Of a stretch of 36,425 bases of DNA, positions 1 through 7,493 are shown piece by piece. The first letter of the stretch is position 1. Every line of letters begins with the position of its first letter. The stretch is from Robiginitomaculum sp. (GTDB lineage: Bacteria > Pseudomonadota > Alphaproteobacteria > Caulobacterales > Maricaulaceae): positions 1-36,425 of the forward strand of contig WFTT01000139.1 in assembly GCA_015485335.1 (NCBI GenBank). The letters run 5' to 3'. The notes beneath the pieces are model-generated. The model had not been told where the DNA came from and searched no databases. It saw only the letters and a list, made by a program, of their open reading frames with translations. The position numbers and the translations under genes were made by a program.

Positions 1-2
1 AA

Positions 3-131
3 GAGGCCAATTTGCGGGCCATGCGATTATTGCGCACCAAAAGCGCCCGAGATGCCATGGCAGATAATCAGGGCGAGCTGTTCAAAGAGCTAAGTGGGCT
101 GTTGCAACGGGCCAAATCCAAGGCGGCCTAG
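3..131 (+). CDS. C-terminal end of an unrecognised protein (partial)
   Basis: An open frame runs in from the left edge and ends at TAG 129-131, giving the last 42 residues of a protein. The tail is charged and helical-looking, with several Arg/Lys and Glu residues and an Ala/Lys-rich end (AKSKAA). I do not recognise a family in so short a piece. It converges on nrdB with about 30 bases between the stops, and that gap holds a perfect 12-bp palindrome. The frame is open to the edge and its codons resemble those of the neighbours, so it is probably a real gene end. Confidence 0.5.
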   Translation, partial: EANLRAMRLLRTKSARDAMADNQGELFKELSGLLQRAKSKAA

Positions 132-137
132 GGCCAG

Positions 138-149
138 CCATCCGGATGG
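138..149. terminator. Short palindrome between convergent genes, possible weak bidirectional terminator
   Basis: CCATCCGGATGG is a perfect 12-bp palindrome in the 31-bp gap between the partial left-edge gene and nrdB, which converge here. There is no clear T-run on either side, so termination is only a possibility suggested by the position. Confidence 0.25.
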
Positions 150-162
150 TAGCATTTGGTCT

Positions 163-1185
163 TTAATGTGCGTTGGCGTCCACTTGGCGCCGGTCAAACA
201 TTGACCAGACCCCTTCGTCCCCATGCCATTCACCTTGTGTCGCGCCCTTGGAATATTCTGTGGCGCGGGCCTCAAAAAAGTTGGCGTGCTCCACCCCGTT
301 CAGAATTTCGCTGAGCCAGGGCAGCGGGTGTTTGCTGACACCATAAACCGTAGGCAGGCCCAGTTGGCCCAGGCGCCAGTCGGCAATATAGCGGATATAG
401 CCTTTGATATCGGCGGCATTCATGCCTTCAACCTCGCCCATTTCAAAGGCCAGGTCGATAAATTTGTCCTCCAGGCCGACCACGGTTTTACAGCAATCCA
501 CAATATCATCGCCCACCGATTTGGTGACACAGCCGGTTTCGCGGGAAAACTCGTGGAACATCTTGATCATGCCTTCGCAATGCAGGCTTTCATCACGCAC
601 CGACCAGGAAACAATCTGCCCCATGCCCTTCATTTTGGAAAAGCGGGGGAAATTCATCAGCATGGCAAAGGAGGCAAAAAGCTGTAACCCCTCGGTAAAG
701 CCGCCAAACATGGCCAGGGACCGGGCAATGTCTTCATTGGTGTCGGTGCCAAATTGCTGCATGTAATTGTGTTTGGCCGCCATGCTTTCATATTCCATGA
801 AGGCAGAAAACTCGCTGTCGGGCATGCCGATGGTTTCCAACAACAAGGCATAGGCGGCAATGTGCACCGTTTCCATATTGGAAAACGCCGACAGCATCAT
901 TTTTACTTCGGTGGGTTTAAAAATACGGGCGTAATGCTCCATATAATTGTCATTCACCTCAATATCGCCCTGGGTGAAAAACCGAAAAATCTGGGTCAGC
1001 AGATTGCGCTCGCCATCAGACAGTCTGGTTGCCCAATCGCTGCAATCCTCGCCCAGGGGCACTTCCTCGGGCATCCAGTGCACCTGTTGCTGCTTCTTCC
1101 AGAAATCATAAGCCCATGGATAGCGAAATGGCTTATAGGCAAAGGATGGGGTCAACAGACCTGGCGTAGAAGAAGTTTTGTGCAT
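163..1185 (-). CDS. nrdB: Class Ia ribonucleoside-diphosphate reductase, beta subunit
   Basis: This is the small subunit of aerobic ribonucleotide reductase. It houses the di-iron centre and tyrosyl radical used by NrdA to make deoxyribonucleotides. With the ATG at 1185 it is 340 residues. Ligand candidates fit the family: Asp74, Glu105 and His108 (ETVH), the radical Tyr112, Glu165, and Glu199/His202 in RDESLH. A GTG eight codons upstream (1209) is possible, but the ATG has AGGGG about ten bases before it, so I prefer it. No nrdA lies in the window, so the partner is encoded elsewhere. A perfect CtrA-type box sits 55-70 bp upstream, suggesting cell-cycle control. Confidence 0.95.
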   Translation of the reverse strand: MHKTSSTPGLLTPSFAYKPFRYPWAYDFWKKQQQVHWMPEEVPLGEDCSDWATRLSDGERNLLTQIFRFFTQGDIEVNDNYMEHYARIFKPTEVKMMLSAFSNMETVHIAAYALLLETIGMPDSEFSAFMEYESMAAKHNYMQQFGTDTNEDIARSLAMFGGFTEGLQLFASFAMLMNFPRFSKMKGMGQIVSWSVRDESLHCEGMIKMFHEFSRETGCVTKSVGDDIVDCCKTVVGLEDKFIDLAFEMGEVEGMNAADIKGYIRYIADWRLGQLGLPTVYGVSKHPLPWLSEILNGVEHANFFEARATEYSKGATQGEWHGDEGVWSMFDRRQVDANAH

Positions 1186-1239
1186 TTTAAAAAAGCCCCT
1201 GTGATTCACATTTGCACGACCAACCCCAACATATTGGGC

Positions 1240-1255
1240 TTAAAGCGACGTTAAC
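1240..1255 (-). promoter_or_regulatory. Candidate CtrA binding site upstream of nrdB
   Basis: The + strand reads TTAA, seven bases (AGCGACG), then TTAAC. This is an exact match to the full alphaproteobacterial CtrA consensus TTAA-N7-TTAAC. It lies about 55 bp upstream of the nrdB ATG, where a response regulator could act on a promoter. The neighbouring CCAACATATTGG (1222-1234 area) is an imperfect dyad but does not look like a canonical NrdR box. Confidence 0.55.
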
Positions 1256-1321
1256 CACAAGAGGCAGTGTATTTTTATCAACAGATAAGATTTCATCCGA
1301 TGCAGTTTTGCACACTTTACC

Positions 1322-1498
1322 TTAGCGCATGCTCCAGAGGCTGAATAAAACCCCCAGGGCAAGGCCAGCTCCAACCCCGACTCCCATGGGCACATCGGGG
1401 CCAGCACCCACCGCCGCCCCCACCCCCACACAAACGGGAAGCCAGGGCGTAAACGGCTTTTTGATACAAATTGCTTTTAAGGCTTCACGCACTTTCAT
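1322..1498 (-). CDS. Small glycine-rich membrane protein, unknown function
   Basis: This 58-residue protein starts MKVREALKAI and continues into a long Gly/Val/Ala-rich hydrophobic stretch (about residues 20-54) typical of one or two glycine-zipper membrane helices. It ends with WSMR. The ATG at 1498 is chosen because AGGAAAG lies about seven bases upstream; the open frame extends further but runs through the operator-like repeats. It is encoded upstream of nrdB on the same strand with over 130 bp between them, so it is probably a separate unit. I do not recognise a named family. Confidence 0.6.
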   Translation of the reverse strand: MKVREALKAICIKKPFTPWLPVCVGVGAAVGAGPDVPMGVGVGAGLALGVLFSLWSMR

Positions 1499-1568
1499 GT
1501 CATCTTTCCTATCCAATACGGAAAGGTAACATGACATATCATGTGGCGTTGTCAAGCATGCATGACAT
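1497..1568 (-). promoter_or_regulatory. Operator-like region with three ATGACAT motifs
   Basis: The 7-mer ATGACAT occurs at 1531-1537 and 1562-1568, and inverted at 1497-1503 across the start codon of the small membrane protein. The two direct copies share the 8-mer CATGACAT exactly 31 bp apart, about three helical turns. The middle copy is half of a perfect dyad, ACATGA-CATA-TCATGT (1529-1544). This layout suggests a dimeric repressor controlling the small gene. Confidence 0.45.
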
Positions 1569-1582
1569 TTATACTAGAATGA

Positions 1583-2008
1583 TCAGCCAAACAGCTTGAG
1601 CAATTCATTCACCACCATCACCCCAAGGGCGATGGAGGAAAGCATGAAGAGCGCCCAGCGGTGCATCACCTTGTGGTAGGTGCATTGCACCAGCGAATGC
1701 AGCACCCGCAGGATCGTATAGGCCCAGGCCGCATTCACTGCCAGGGCATCCACATGCCCCATGGCCGCTATGGCCAGCGCCACCGCATAAAAGAGCGGCG
1801 GCTGTTCCAGCAGGTGGTTATAATTATCGGCGATCTGGCGCACCGACAGCGGAATTTTAGACGACAAATCATCGCCCTGCAGGACATCTTGTGGATCAAT
1901 CTTGGCCTTGCTCATCGCGGGAATGCGCGTGGCATAAAGCCAGATCAATATAATCATGGTCCATCCGGCCAGCACCATGACCGGCGTTAGCATATCTACA
2001 GCACCCAT
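1583..2008 (-). CDS. MAPEG family membrane protein
   Basis: This 141-residue integral membrane protein has four predicted hydrophobic helices (about residues 8-28, 70-88, 90-108 and 115-138). The motif DNYNHLLEQPPLFYA (residues 61-75) is the hallmark of the MAPEG superfamily, whose members include microsomal glutathione transferases and leukotriene C4 synthase-like proteins. Bacterial members are mostly uncharacterised, with glutathione-dependent conjugation or peroxidase activity inferred. Length fits bacterial MAPEG proteins. It stands alone between a small membrane protein gene and an exported protein gene, which says little about the substrate. Confidence 0.85.
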   Translation of the reverse strand: MGAVDMLTPVMVLAGWTMIILIWLYATRIPAMSKAKIDPQDVLQGDDLSSKIPLSVRQIADNYNHLLEQPPLFYAVALAIAAMGHVDALAVNAAWAYTILRVLHSLVQCTYHKVMHRWALFMLSSIALGVMVVNELLKLFG

Positions 2009-2092
2009 TTCGTTCTCCCCTTTTTCCTGGTGGCATCATAAGGGGGTGAATCAGGGCGGCAAGACCAAAATAAAAGGGAAAAAGCGAAACTT

Positions 2093-2698
2093 TCAGCGTT
2101 TAATGGTCAGGGTCAGTGCCGCCAGATCCTGTCCTTTCTGAGACCGGGCAAAGGGGAGCAATGCATCCCGCTCGGACGGACTGCGCAAATACCCCAATAT
2201 GACACGCCCGCCGCCAATATCCCGCGCCACGCCCACCTGGGCGACACCAATCTTGGCCCGTCTTTGCAGACGCACTGCATCTGTCTCCGCAGATAACCCA
2301 GGTTTCAGCGTCACGGCATGGCCACCAGCCCCGGCCAGAGCGTACCATCCTTTTTTATTTTCGTTCTGAATATAATGCTTGGCGCGCAAGTGCCGCCCCT
2401 GGTTGGCTCGGTTATGTATAGCCGCGCCAACAAAGTGTATCAGCACACTGACCGGTGGTTTGACCACCGGGTCCAAATGGGTATCAACAATAAAGAAGGA
2501 TTTTGTGGTGCCCCATTCCTGTCCGCCGGTATCCGCCTTACGCAATACAGACTGGTTTGCAGGTGAAACCACCTGCGCGGGCTTGGTGCCATAACGATCT
2601 GCATGGGCCAAAGAAGGCTGACAAAACACAATGCCGGCAAGGATGAGTGACATCACCCCGGTTTTAATGATTGCGTATGTCCCTTTGCCCATTCCCAT
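2093..2698 (-). CDS. Exported protein of unknown function
   Basis: This 201-residue frame has an N-terminal Sec signal peptide: a short Lys-containing region, a hydrophobic stretch around residues 11-27, and a likely cleavage after AHA near residue 33. The mature part is basic, has a Gly-rich middle (ALAGAGGHA) and no cysteines, and ends in LTLTIKR. I recognise no domain. A close second ATG (2692) and an internal one before SLILAG leave the start uncertain, since none has a strong ribosome binding site. A real gene is likely because of the signal peptide and the lack of a better frame in this 800-bp stretch. Confidence 0.55.
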   Translation of the reverse strand: MGMGKGTYAIIKTGVMSLILAGIVFCQPSLAHADRYGTKPAQVVSPANQSVLRKADTGGQEWGTTKSFFIVDTHLDPVVKPPVSVLIHFVGAAIHNRANQGRHLRAKHYIQNENKKGWYALAGAGGHAVTLKPGLSAETDAVRLQRRAKIGVAQVGVARDIGGGRVILGYLRSPSERDALLPFARSQKGQDLAALTLTIKR

Positions 2699-2847
2699 AT
2701 TGCAAAGGCTAATACAAACCTCTCAATAAATCGGTGTAGCGCCGCCACAAATTGCGACGAACCGATTCATACCTTTTTATCCACAAGTGCACTTTAGGGG
2801 ATTTGGAGACACGGTCGCATCTGTATCTTGGCCTGAAGAATCAGGGA

Positions 2848-3576
2848 TCAGGCTTCTACCTTGGCGGCAGCCAAAATCGGCCCCTGTTCGCTGTCCTGCA
2901 ACAGGATGGCACAACCACCCTCTTCGGGCATGGGCAGCACCATGCGGGTATGCCCGCCGGTCCAGTCAGCCAATTTGGTCAAGCCGGTTACCATATTGAC
3001 CTGCAGCATTTTCTTGCCCTTGTTTTCGCCGCCCTTGACCTCAATGCTTTGCGCGCCGGGTGTATAGGCCGCCATCCAGATCGCCGCGCCATCATTCGCA
3101 GTACCAGATATATCCAGCACCAGCTTGCCTTCAGCATTCAGATGCGCCTGAACCCGGGGGACATCCGGTCCGATGGCATTGGTATTTTGCAATTGCCGTT
3201 CTACGGCCTTGCGGACCTTTTTTTCGTGCATGCCTTTATAGATCTTACGCCCATTTATAATGATTTGCGGCGTGTAAACCCGTGGCGTACCTAACGCCTT
3301 GCCATAGGCATATTGGCGCGCGGTAAAGGCCGGCATGGCAAAGGTATCGCTCCACCCCAGATAATCCCAATAGTCCACCGCGAAGCTGAGCGCGATGACA
3401 TCTTTTTGCGCTGCCAGATCGGCTAAAAAGGCATTGGCACGCGGACAATTCGGGCAGCCCTGAGAGGTAAACAGCTCGACCACGACCTCACGGTCCGCCG
3501 GCGGATCATCCTGTGTATATCCTGCCGTCGCCAGTACCAGTACGCCCAAAAGGGCAAGAAGGGATCGTGCTATCAT
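2848..3576 (-). CDS. DUF1223 family secreted thioredoxin-like protein
   Basis: This 242-residue protein has a hydrophobic leader (residues 1-20) and then the DUF1223 signature VVELFTSQGCPNCP, with a CPNC pair at Cys41 and Cys44 in a thioredoxin-like fold. Later conserved blocks include AVDYWDYLGWSD and TPQIIINGR. The family is periplasmic and assumed to be redox active, with no established substrate. It lies immediately downstream of acnA on the same strand, about 70 bp away. That adjacency is common in alphaproteobacteria, and the two may be co-transcribed. Confidence 0.85.
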   Translation of the reverse strand: MIARSLLALLGVLVLATAGYTQDDPPADREVVVELFTSQGCPNCPRANAFLADLAAQKDVIALSFAVDYWDYLGWSDTFAMPAFTARQYAYGKALGTPRVYTPQIIINGRKIYKGMHEKKVRKAVERQLQNTNAIGPDVPRVQAHLNAEGKLVLDISGTANDGAAIWMAAYTPGAQSIEVKGGENKGKKMLQVNMVTGLTKLADWTGGHTRMVLPMPEEGGCAILLQDSEQGPILAAAKVEA

Positions 3577-3643
3577 CAGCCCATACTAATTACCCAAATG
3601 AACACGTACAAATCAATTGGATGTGAAGCACATGGCGGGTGCA

Positions 3644-6322
3644 TTACGCCCGCGCAAGATTGCGCAACACGTAATGCAATATACCACCATTGCGGAAATA
3701 TTCCATTTCATCATCGGTATCGATCCGCACCAGCGCGTCAAAGCTTTGCTGTCTACCATCTGCACCAGTGATCTGCACGCCAACTTTTGATTGCGGATGA
3801 ATGGCATCAAGCCCGTGAACGGTAATGGTTTCATCCCCGACCAGGTTCAGGGCTTCGCGGTTAAGGCCATCCAGGAATTGCAGGGGCAATACACCCATAC
3901 CGATCAGGTTGGAACGGTGAATGCGTTCGAAACTTTCGACCAGAACGGCACGAACCCCCAACAAGCGTGTACCCTTGGCGGCCCAATCCCGCGATGAGCC
4001 GGTGCCGTATTCCTTGCCAGCAATCACCACCAGCGGCACGCCTTCCTCGGCATATTGCATGGCGGCATCATAAATCGGCTCAACCTTGCCATCGGGGAAA
4101 TGCTTGCTCATCCCGCCTTCAACACCATCCAGCATCAGATTGCGAATGCGGATATTGGCGAAAGTACCGCGCATCATTACATTATGGTTGCCCCGACGAG
4201 AGCCATAAGAGTTAAACTCGTTGGGCGGCACCTGATGGGCACGCAGATATTCGCCGGCCGGACTGTTGGCGGTAATCGCACCAGCCGGGCTGATATGGTC
4301 GGTGGTGATACTATCCCCGAAAAGCCCCAGAATGCGGGCGTTTTCAATATCTTTTACCGGGGCAATATCCATGGTCATGCCCTCGAAAAACGGGGGATTC
4401 TGGATGTAGGTCGAGGATGGGTTCCAGTCATAGGTCTCCCCGCCAGTAATTTCGATTTTCTGCCAGTGCTTATCACCCTTAAAGACGTCGGCATACCGCT
4501 TGGCAAACATATCCGGGGTTACGCAATTGCGTACTGTTTCGGCAATTTCATGGGTGGTTGGCCAGATATCGCGCAAATAAACCGGATTGCCATCGGCATC
4601 TTCGCCCAGTGGGTCTTTGGTAATATTCACCTTCAGCGAACCGGCAATGGCATAGGCCACCACCAGAGGCGGCGAAGCCAGATAGTTCGCCTTGATATCC
4701 GGGCCGATACGCCCTTCAAAATTACGATTGCCCGACAGGACCGAGCACGACACCAGATCGCCGTCCTTGATGGCCTTGGAGAACTGTTCCGGCAAAGGGC
4801 CGGAATTACCGATACAGGTGGTGCAGCCATAACCAACCAGATTAAAGCCAAGAGCATCCAGATCGTCCTGAAGGCCGGCTTTTTCCAGATAATCGGTGAC
4901 CACTTGTGATCCCGGTGCCAAAGAGGTTTTCACCCAGGGTTTGACCTTCAGGCCTTTTTTGACCGCATTTCGCGCCAGCAAACCAGCCCCCAGCATCACC
5001 GACGGATTGGACGTATTGGTGCACGAGGTGATGGCCGCAATGAAAATATCGCCATGGCTCACGCTGTAGTCTTCGCCCGGAATGGCTACAGAGGCATCCG
5101 CATCCCCGCCCTTACCAAATACCTTGTCCATAGCCACAGCGAAGGCGCTGGCCGCGTCATCCAGGGCAATGCGGTCCTGTGGGCGTTTTGGCCCGGCGAT
5201 CGAGGGTTTCACCGTGCCAAGATCCAGGCTCAGCGTTTTGGTATAGTGCGGCTCTAGGCCGCTTTCGCGCCACAAGCCTTGGGTCTTGGCATAAGCCTCG
5301 ACCAGGGCAATGCGATCCGCATCACGGCCCGTGGCGGTCAGATAAGTAATGGTATCTTTATCAATCGGGAAAAAGCCACAAGTGGCGCCATATTCCGGGG
5401 CCATATTGGCCAGCGTTGCCTGATCTTCCAATGATAGATGATCCAGCCCGTCGCCATAAAACTCGACGAATTTACCCACCACGCCCAGTTCGCGCAGCAT
5501 TTGCACCACAGTCAGCACCAGATCGGTGGCCGTGGCCCCTTCGGGCATGGCGCCATGTAATTTAAAGCCAACCACATCCGGGATCAGCATGGAAATGGGT
5601 TGGCCCAGCATGGCCGCTTCGGCCTCGATACCACCCACGCCCCAGCCAAGTGCCGAAAGGCCATTGACCATGGTGGTGTGACTGTCGGTACCGACCAGCG
5701 TATCAGGATAGGCAAAGGTTTCGCCGTCCTGTTCATTGATCCAGACGGTTTGCGCCAGATATTCCAGATTGACCTGGTGGCAGATCCCGGCCCCCGGCGG
5801 CACGGCCCGAAAATTGGTAAAGGCGGTCGAACCCCAGCGTAGAAACGCATAGCGTTCCTGATTGCGCTCAAACTCACGGGCTACGTTTTTTTCAAAACTG
5901 TCGGCATGGCCAAAATTATCCACCATCACCGAGTGATCAATGACCAGATCAACCGGCACCTGCGGGTTGATCACCTCGGCCCCGGCCCCCAGCGACACCG
6001 CTGCATCGCGCATGGCCGCCAGATCCACTACCGCCGGAACGCCGGTAAAGTCCTGCATCAGTACCCGGGCCGGACGAAACGCAATTTCATGGTCCGATGA
6101 ACGAGTGTCCAGCCATTTGGCCACCGCCTCGATATCGGCCTTAGTCACCGTGGTACCGTCTTCAAAGCGCAGCAGGTTTTCCAGAAGAACCTTTAGCGAA
6201 AACGGCAAGGATGAAATGCCTGCAAGGCCGTTTTTCTCGGCTTCTTTCAAATCAAAATACGTATAGGTCTTGCCACCGGCATCCAGGGTGCGACGGCAAT
6301 TAAAACTATCAAGAGAGGCCAT
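3644..6322 (-). CDS. acnA: Aconitate hydratase A
   Basis: This 892-residue aconitase/IRP1-type enzyme interconverts citrate and isocitrate in the TCA cycle using a [4Fe-4S] cluster. The cluster cysteines are visible as Cys434 in SCTNTSNP and Cys500/Cys503 in YGCTTCIGNSG. Other family blocks are DFTGVPAVVDLAAMRD, GTDSHTTMVNGL and, near the C-terminus, EYGTGSSRDWAAKG. The open frame extends far upstream, but the ATG at 6322 is right: AAGGA lies seven bases before it and the family normally starts with an S/LDSF.CR-type sequence. It is divergent from ccmG, with an inverted repeat between them. Confidence 0.97.
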   Translation of the reverse strand: MASLDSFNCRRTLDAGGKTYTYFDLKEAEKNGLAGISSLPFSLKVLLENLLRFEDGTTVTKADIEAVAKWLDTRSSDHEIAFRPARVLMQDFTGVPAVVDLAAMRDAAVSLGAGAEVINPQVPVDLVIDHSVMVDNFGHADSFEKNVAREFERNQERYAFLRWGSTAFTNFRAVPPGAGICHQVNLEYLAQTVWINEQDGETFAYPDTLVGTDSHTTMVNGLSALGWGVGGIEAEAAMLGQPISMLIPDVVGFKLHGAMPEGATATDLVLTVVQMLRELGVVGKFVEFYGDGLDHLSLEDQATLANMAPEYGATCGFFPIDKDTITYLTATGRDADRIALVEAYAKTQGLWRESGLEPHYTKTLSLDLGTVKPSIAGPKRPQDRIALDDAASAFAVAMDKVFGKGGDADASVAIPGEDYSVSHGDIFIAAITSCTNTSNPSVMLGAGLLARNAVKKGLKVKPWVKTSLAPGSQVVTDYLEKAGLQDDLDALGFNLVGYGCTTCIGNSGPLPEQFSKAIKDGDLVSCSVLSGNRNFEGRIGPDIKANYLASPPLVVAYAIAGSLKVNITKDPLGEDADGNPVYLRDIWPTTHEIAETVRNCVTPDMFAKRYADVFKGDKHWQKIEITGGETYDWNPSSTYIQNPPFFEGMTMDIAPVKDIENARILGLFGDSITTDHISPAGAITANSPAGEYLRAHQVPPNEFNSYGSRRGNHNVMMRGTFANIRIRNLMLDGVEGGMSKHFPDGKVEPIYDAAMQYAEEGVPLVVIAGKEYGTGSSRDWAAKGTRLLGVRAVLVESFERIHRSNLIGMGVLPLQFLDGLNREALNLVGDETITVHGLDAIHPQSKVGVQITGADGRQQSFDALVRIDTDDEMEYFRNGGILHYVLRNLARA

Positions 6323-6437
6323 GGGATCATCCTTTTTGTTTGCGCCGTGGTGCAGCGCAATAATCGGGAAGGACGCTGCCCGGCTGATGAGTCTAATTTC
6401 CATCTCGTATTGCACAGCCAATGGGCGGGGTCTATTG

Positions 6438-6461
6438 ATCTTGGACGTTTTTGGCCAAGAT
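6438..6461. promoter_or_regulatory. Inverted repeat in the acnA-ccmG divergent region
   Basis: ATCTTGG (6438-6444) and CCAAGAT (6455-6461) are perfect 7-bp arms separated by 10 bases. They sit in the 183-bp region between the divergent acnA and ccmG starts. Arm length and spacing fit a dimeric regulator site. An RNA hairpin in the ccmG leader is the alternative. Confidence 0.4.
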
Positions 6462-6505
6462 TTGACACTCTTGTGAAAATTATTTTCCAGGCTACGGAGT
6501 CTACC

Positions 6506-7042
6506 ATGCGTCGTTTGCTCATTATTGTGCCGGTTCTGATCCTGGCCTCTTTGTTTGGACTGTTTGTTGCCATGATCCTGCGCGGGGATAAAGGTCCGGC
6601 CATTTCGCGGCTGGTTGGACTGGATGCTGCCGCCTTTACGCTTGCACCGCTGGACGGTGCCAAACCGGTAACCCTGACCGATTATGCGGGGCAGCCTGTG
6701 GTAATCAATTTCTTTGCCTCCTGGTGCACCCCGTGTCGTGCCGAACACCCGATCCTGATGGATCTGGCCGCCCAGGGCGTCACCATTATTGGCATTAATT
6801 ATAAAGACAAACCCGAGGCCGCGCGCGCCTTTATTGAACAATTGGGCAACCCGTTTGCCGCCATAGGCGAAGATGCCAATGGGCGTACCGGCATTGATTA
6901 TGGCATTACCGGTGTACCTGAAACTTTTGTCATCGGTGCCGATGGAAAGGTGCTAGCCAATTGGGCCAGCCCACTGGATAAAACCATTATCGAAAAGCGC
7001 ATTTTGCCGGCCCTCAAATCTGCCCCCACCCCCTCGGATTAA
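6506..7042 (+). CDS. ccmG: Thiol:disulfide interchange protein DsbE/CcmG
   Basis: This 178-residue protein is anchored by one N-terminal membrane helix (about residues 4-25) and carries a periplasmic thioredoxin domain. The active site is WCTPC (residues 73-77), and GVPETF (136-141) supplies the cis-proline loop. The stretch GINYKDKPEAARAFIEQLG is typical of CcmG/DsbE, which reduces apocytochrome c thiols before haem ligation. The ATG at 6506 is chosen because ACGGAG lies six bases upstream and the helix starts directly after it. In many alphaproteobacteria ccmG ends a ccmABCDG cluster beside acnA. Here no other ccm gene is present. Confidence 0.9.
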   Translation: MRRLLIIVPVLILASLFGLFVAMILRGDKGPAISRLVGLDAAAFTLAPLDGAKPVTLTDYAGQPVVINFFASWCTPCRAEHPILMDLAAQGVTIIGINYKDKPEAARAFIEQLGNPFAAIGEDANGRTGIDYGITGVPETFVIGADGKVLANWASPLDKTIIEKRILPALKSAPTPSD

Positions 7043-7064
7043 CCTTGCGATAAGGCTTCGTGCC

Positions 7065-7088
7065 TATGGTTAATTTAGATTAACCATA
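7065..7088. promoter_or_regulatory. Perfect 24-bp palindrome upstream of a small gene
   Basis: TATGGTTAAT, four bases (TTAG), then ATTAACCATA form perfect 10-bp arms. It lies 23 bp after the ccmG stop and 25 bp before the next start codon. There is no T-run, so an operator is more likely than a terminator. The GGTTAA/TTAACC half-sites resemble CtrA half-sites, but the spacing between TTAA blocks is six bases, not seven. Another TTAACC overlaps the ccmG stop (7039-7044). Confidence 0.5.
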
Positions 7089-7113
7089 AAGGGTGCCAGA
7101 AGGCAGTAACGAC

Positions 7114-7389
7114 ATGAAAGTCACCGGACAGTCATCTTTGATTGCGGCCCAGCAATTGGGCGTTCAGCGCTCCAATGCCGATGCCAAGGCCGCCTCCGCA
7201 GCCTTTTTTGCTGAACTGAGAAAATCAGCCCCGGCCGCCACCACCAATACGGCCGTCTCCCCCCCCACAACACCTACGCAAAGCGCCACAGCGGTTGCCC
7301 CCACAACACCAATGCGCGAGGCCCCCTTGCGCGCGGCACAGGGCGGCGCCCCTCTGCCGCCGGGATCCTTGTTGAATATAGTGGTTTGA
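7114..7389 (+). CDS. Small Ala/Thr/Pro-rich protein, unknown function
   Basis: This 91-residue protein has an N-terminal half that could form a helix (residues 1-40, rich in Ala, Gln and Ser), then a low-complexity Pro/Thr/Ala linker (about 45-75), and ends GSLLNIVV. It has no signal peptide, membrane segment or cysteine. The ATG at 7114 follows AGAAGG by about ten bases. The architecture resembles small flagellar or cell-surface accessory proteins, but there is no motif to support this. It probably has its own promoter, because the preceding gap holds a perfect palindrome. Confidence 0.55.
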   Translation: MKVTGQSSLIAAQQLGVQRSNADAKAASAAFFAELRKSAPAATTNTAVSPPTTPTQSATAVAPTTPMREAPLRAAQGGAPLPPGSLLNIVV

Positions 7390-7493
7390 ATAACTACACT
7401 TTTTGTCTGCGACAATATGCGCTTGGCGGTGCGCTGGGCGCGTTCCTATGTCTTGCAAAGGGACGTCACAGAAATGAAACAAGGAGCATCCTC

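Noticed and set aside
2777-2785. Exact DnaA box TTATCCACA in an intergenic region
   Set aside because: It is a single copy with no cluster of boxes, AT-rich unwinding element or origin-linked genes, so an origin is not supported.
4055-4909. 284-residue open frame on the + strand
   Set aside because: It lies wholly antisense to acnA, whose reading frame is unambiguous.
6462-6467. TTGACA as a -35 element for ccmG
   Set aside because: No acceptable -10 hexamer lies 16-18 bases downstream.
6323-6841. Open frame extending aconitase by 173 residues upstream
   Set aside because: The extension overlaps the promoter region and coding part of the divergent ccmG, has no family similarity, and a good ribosome binding site marks the ATG at 6322.
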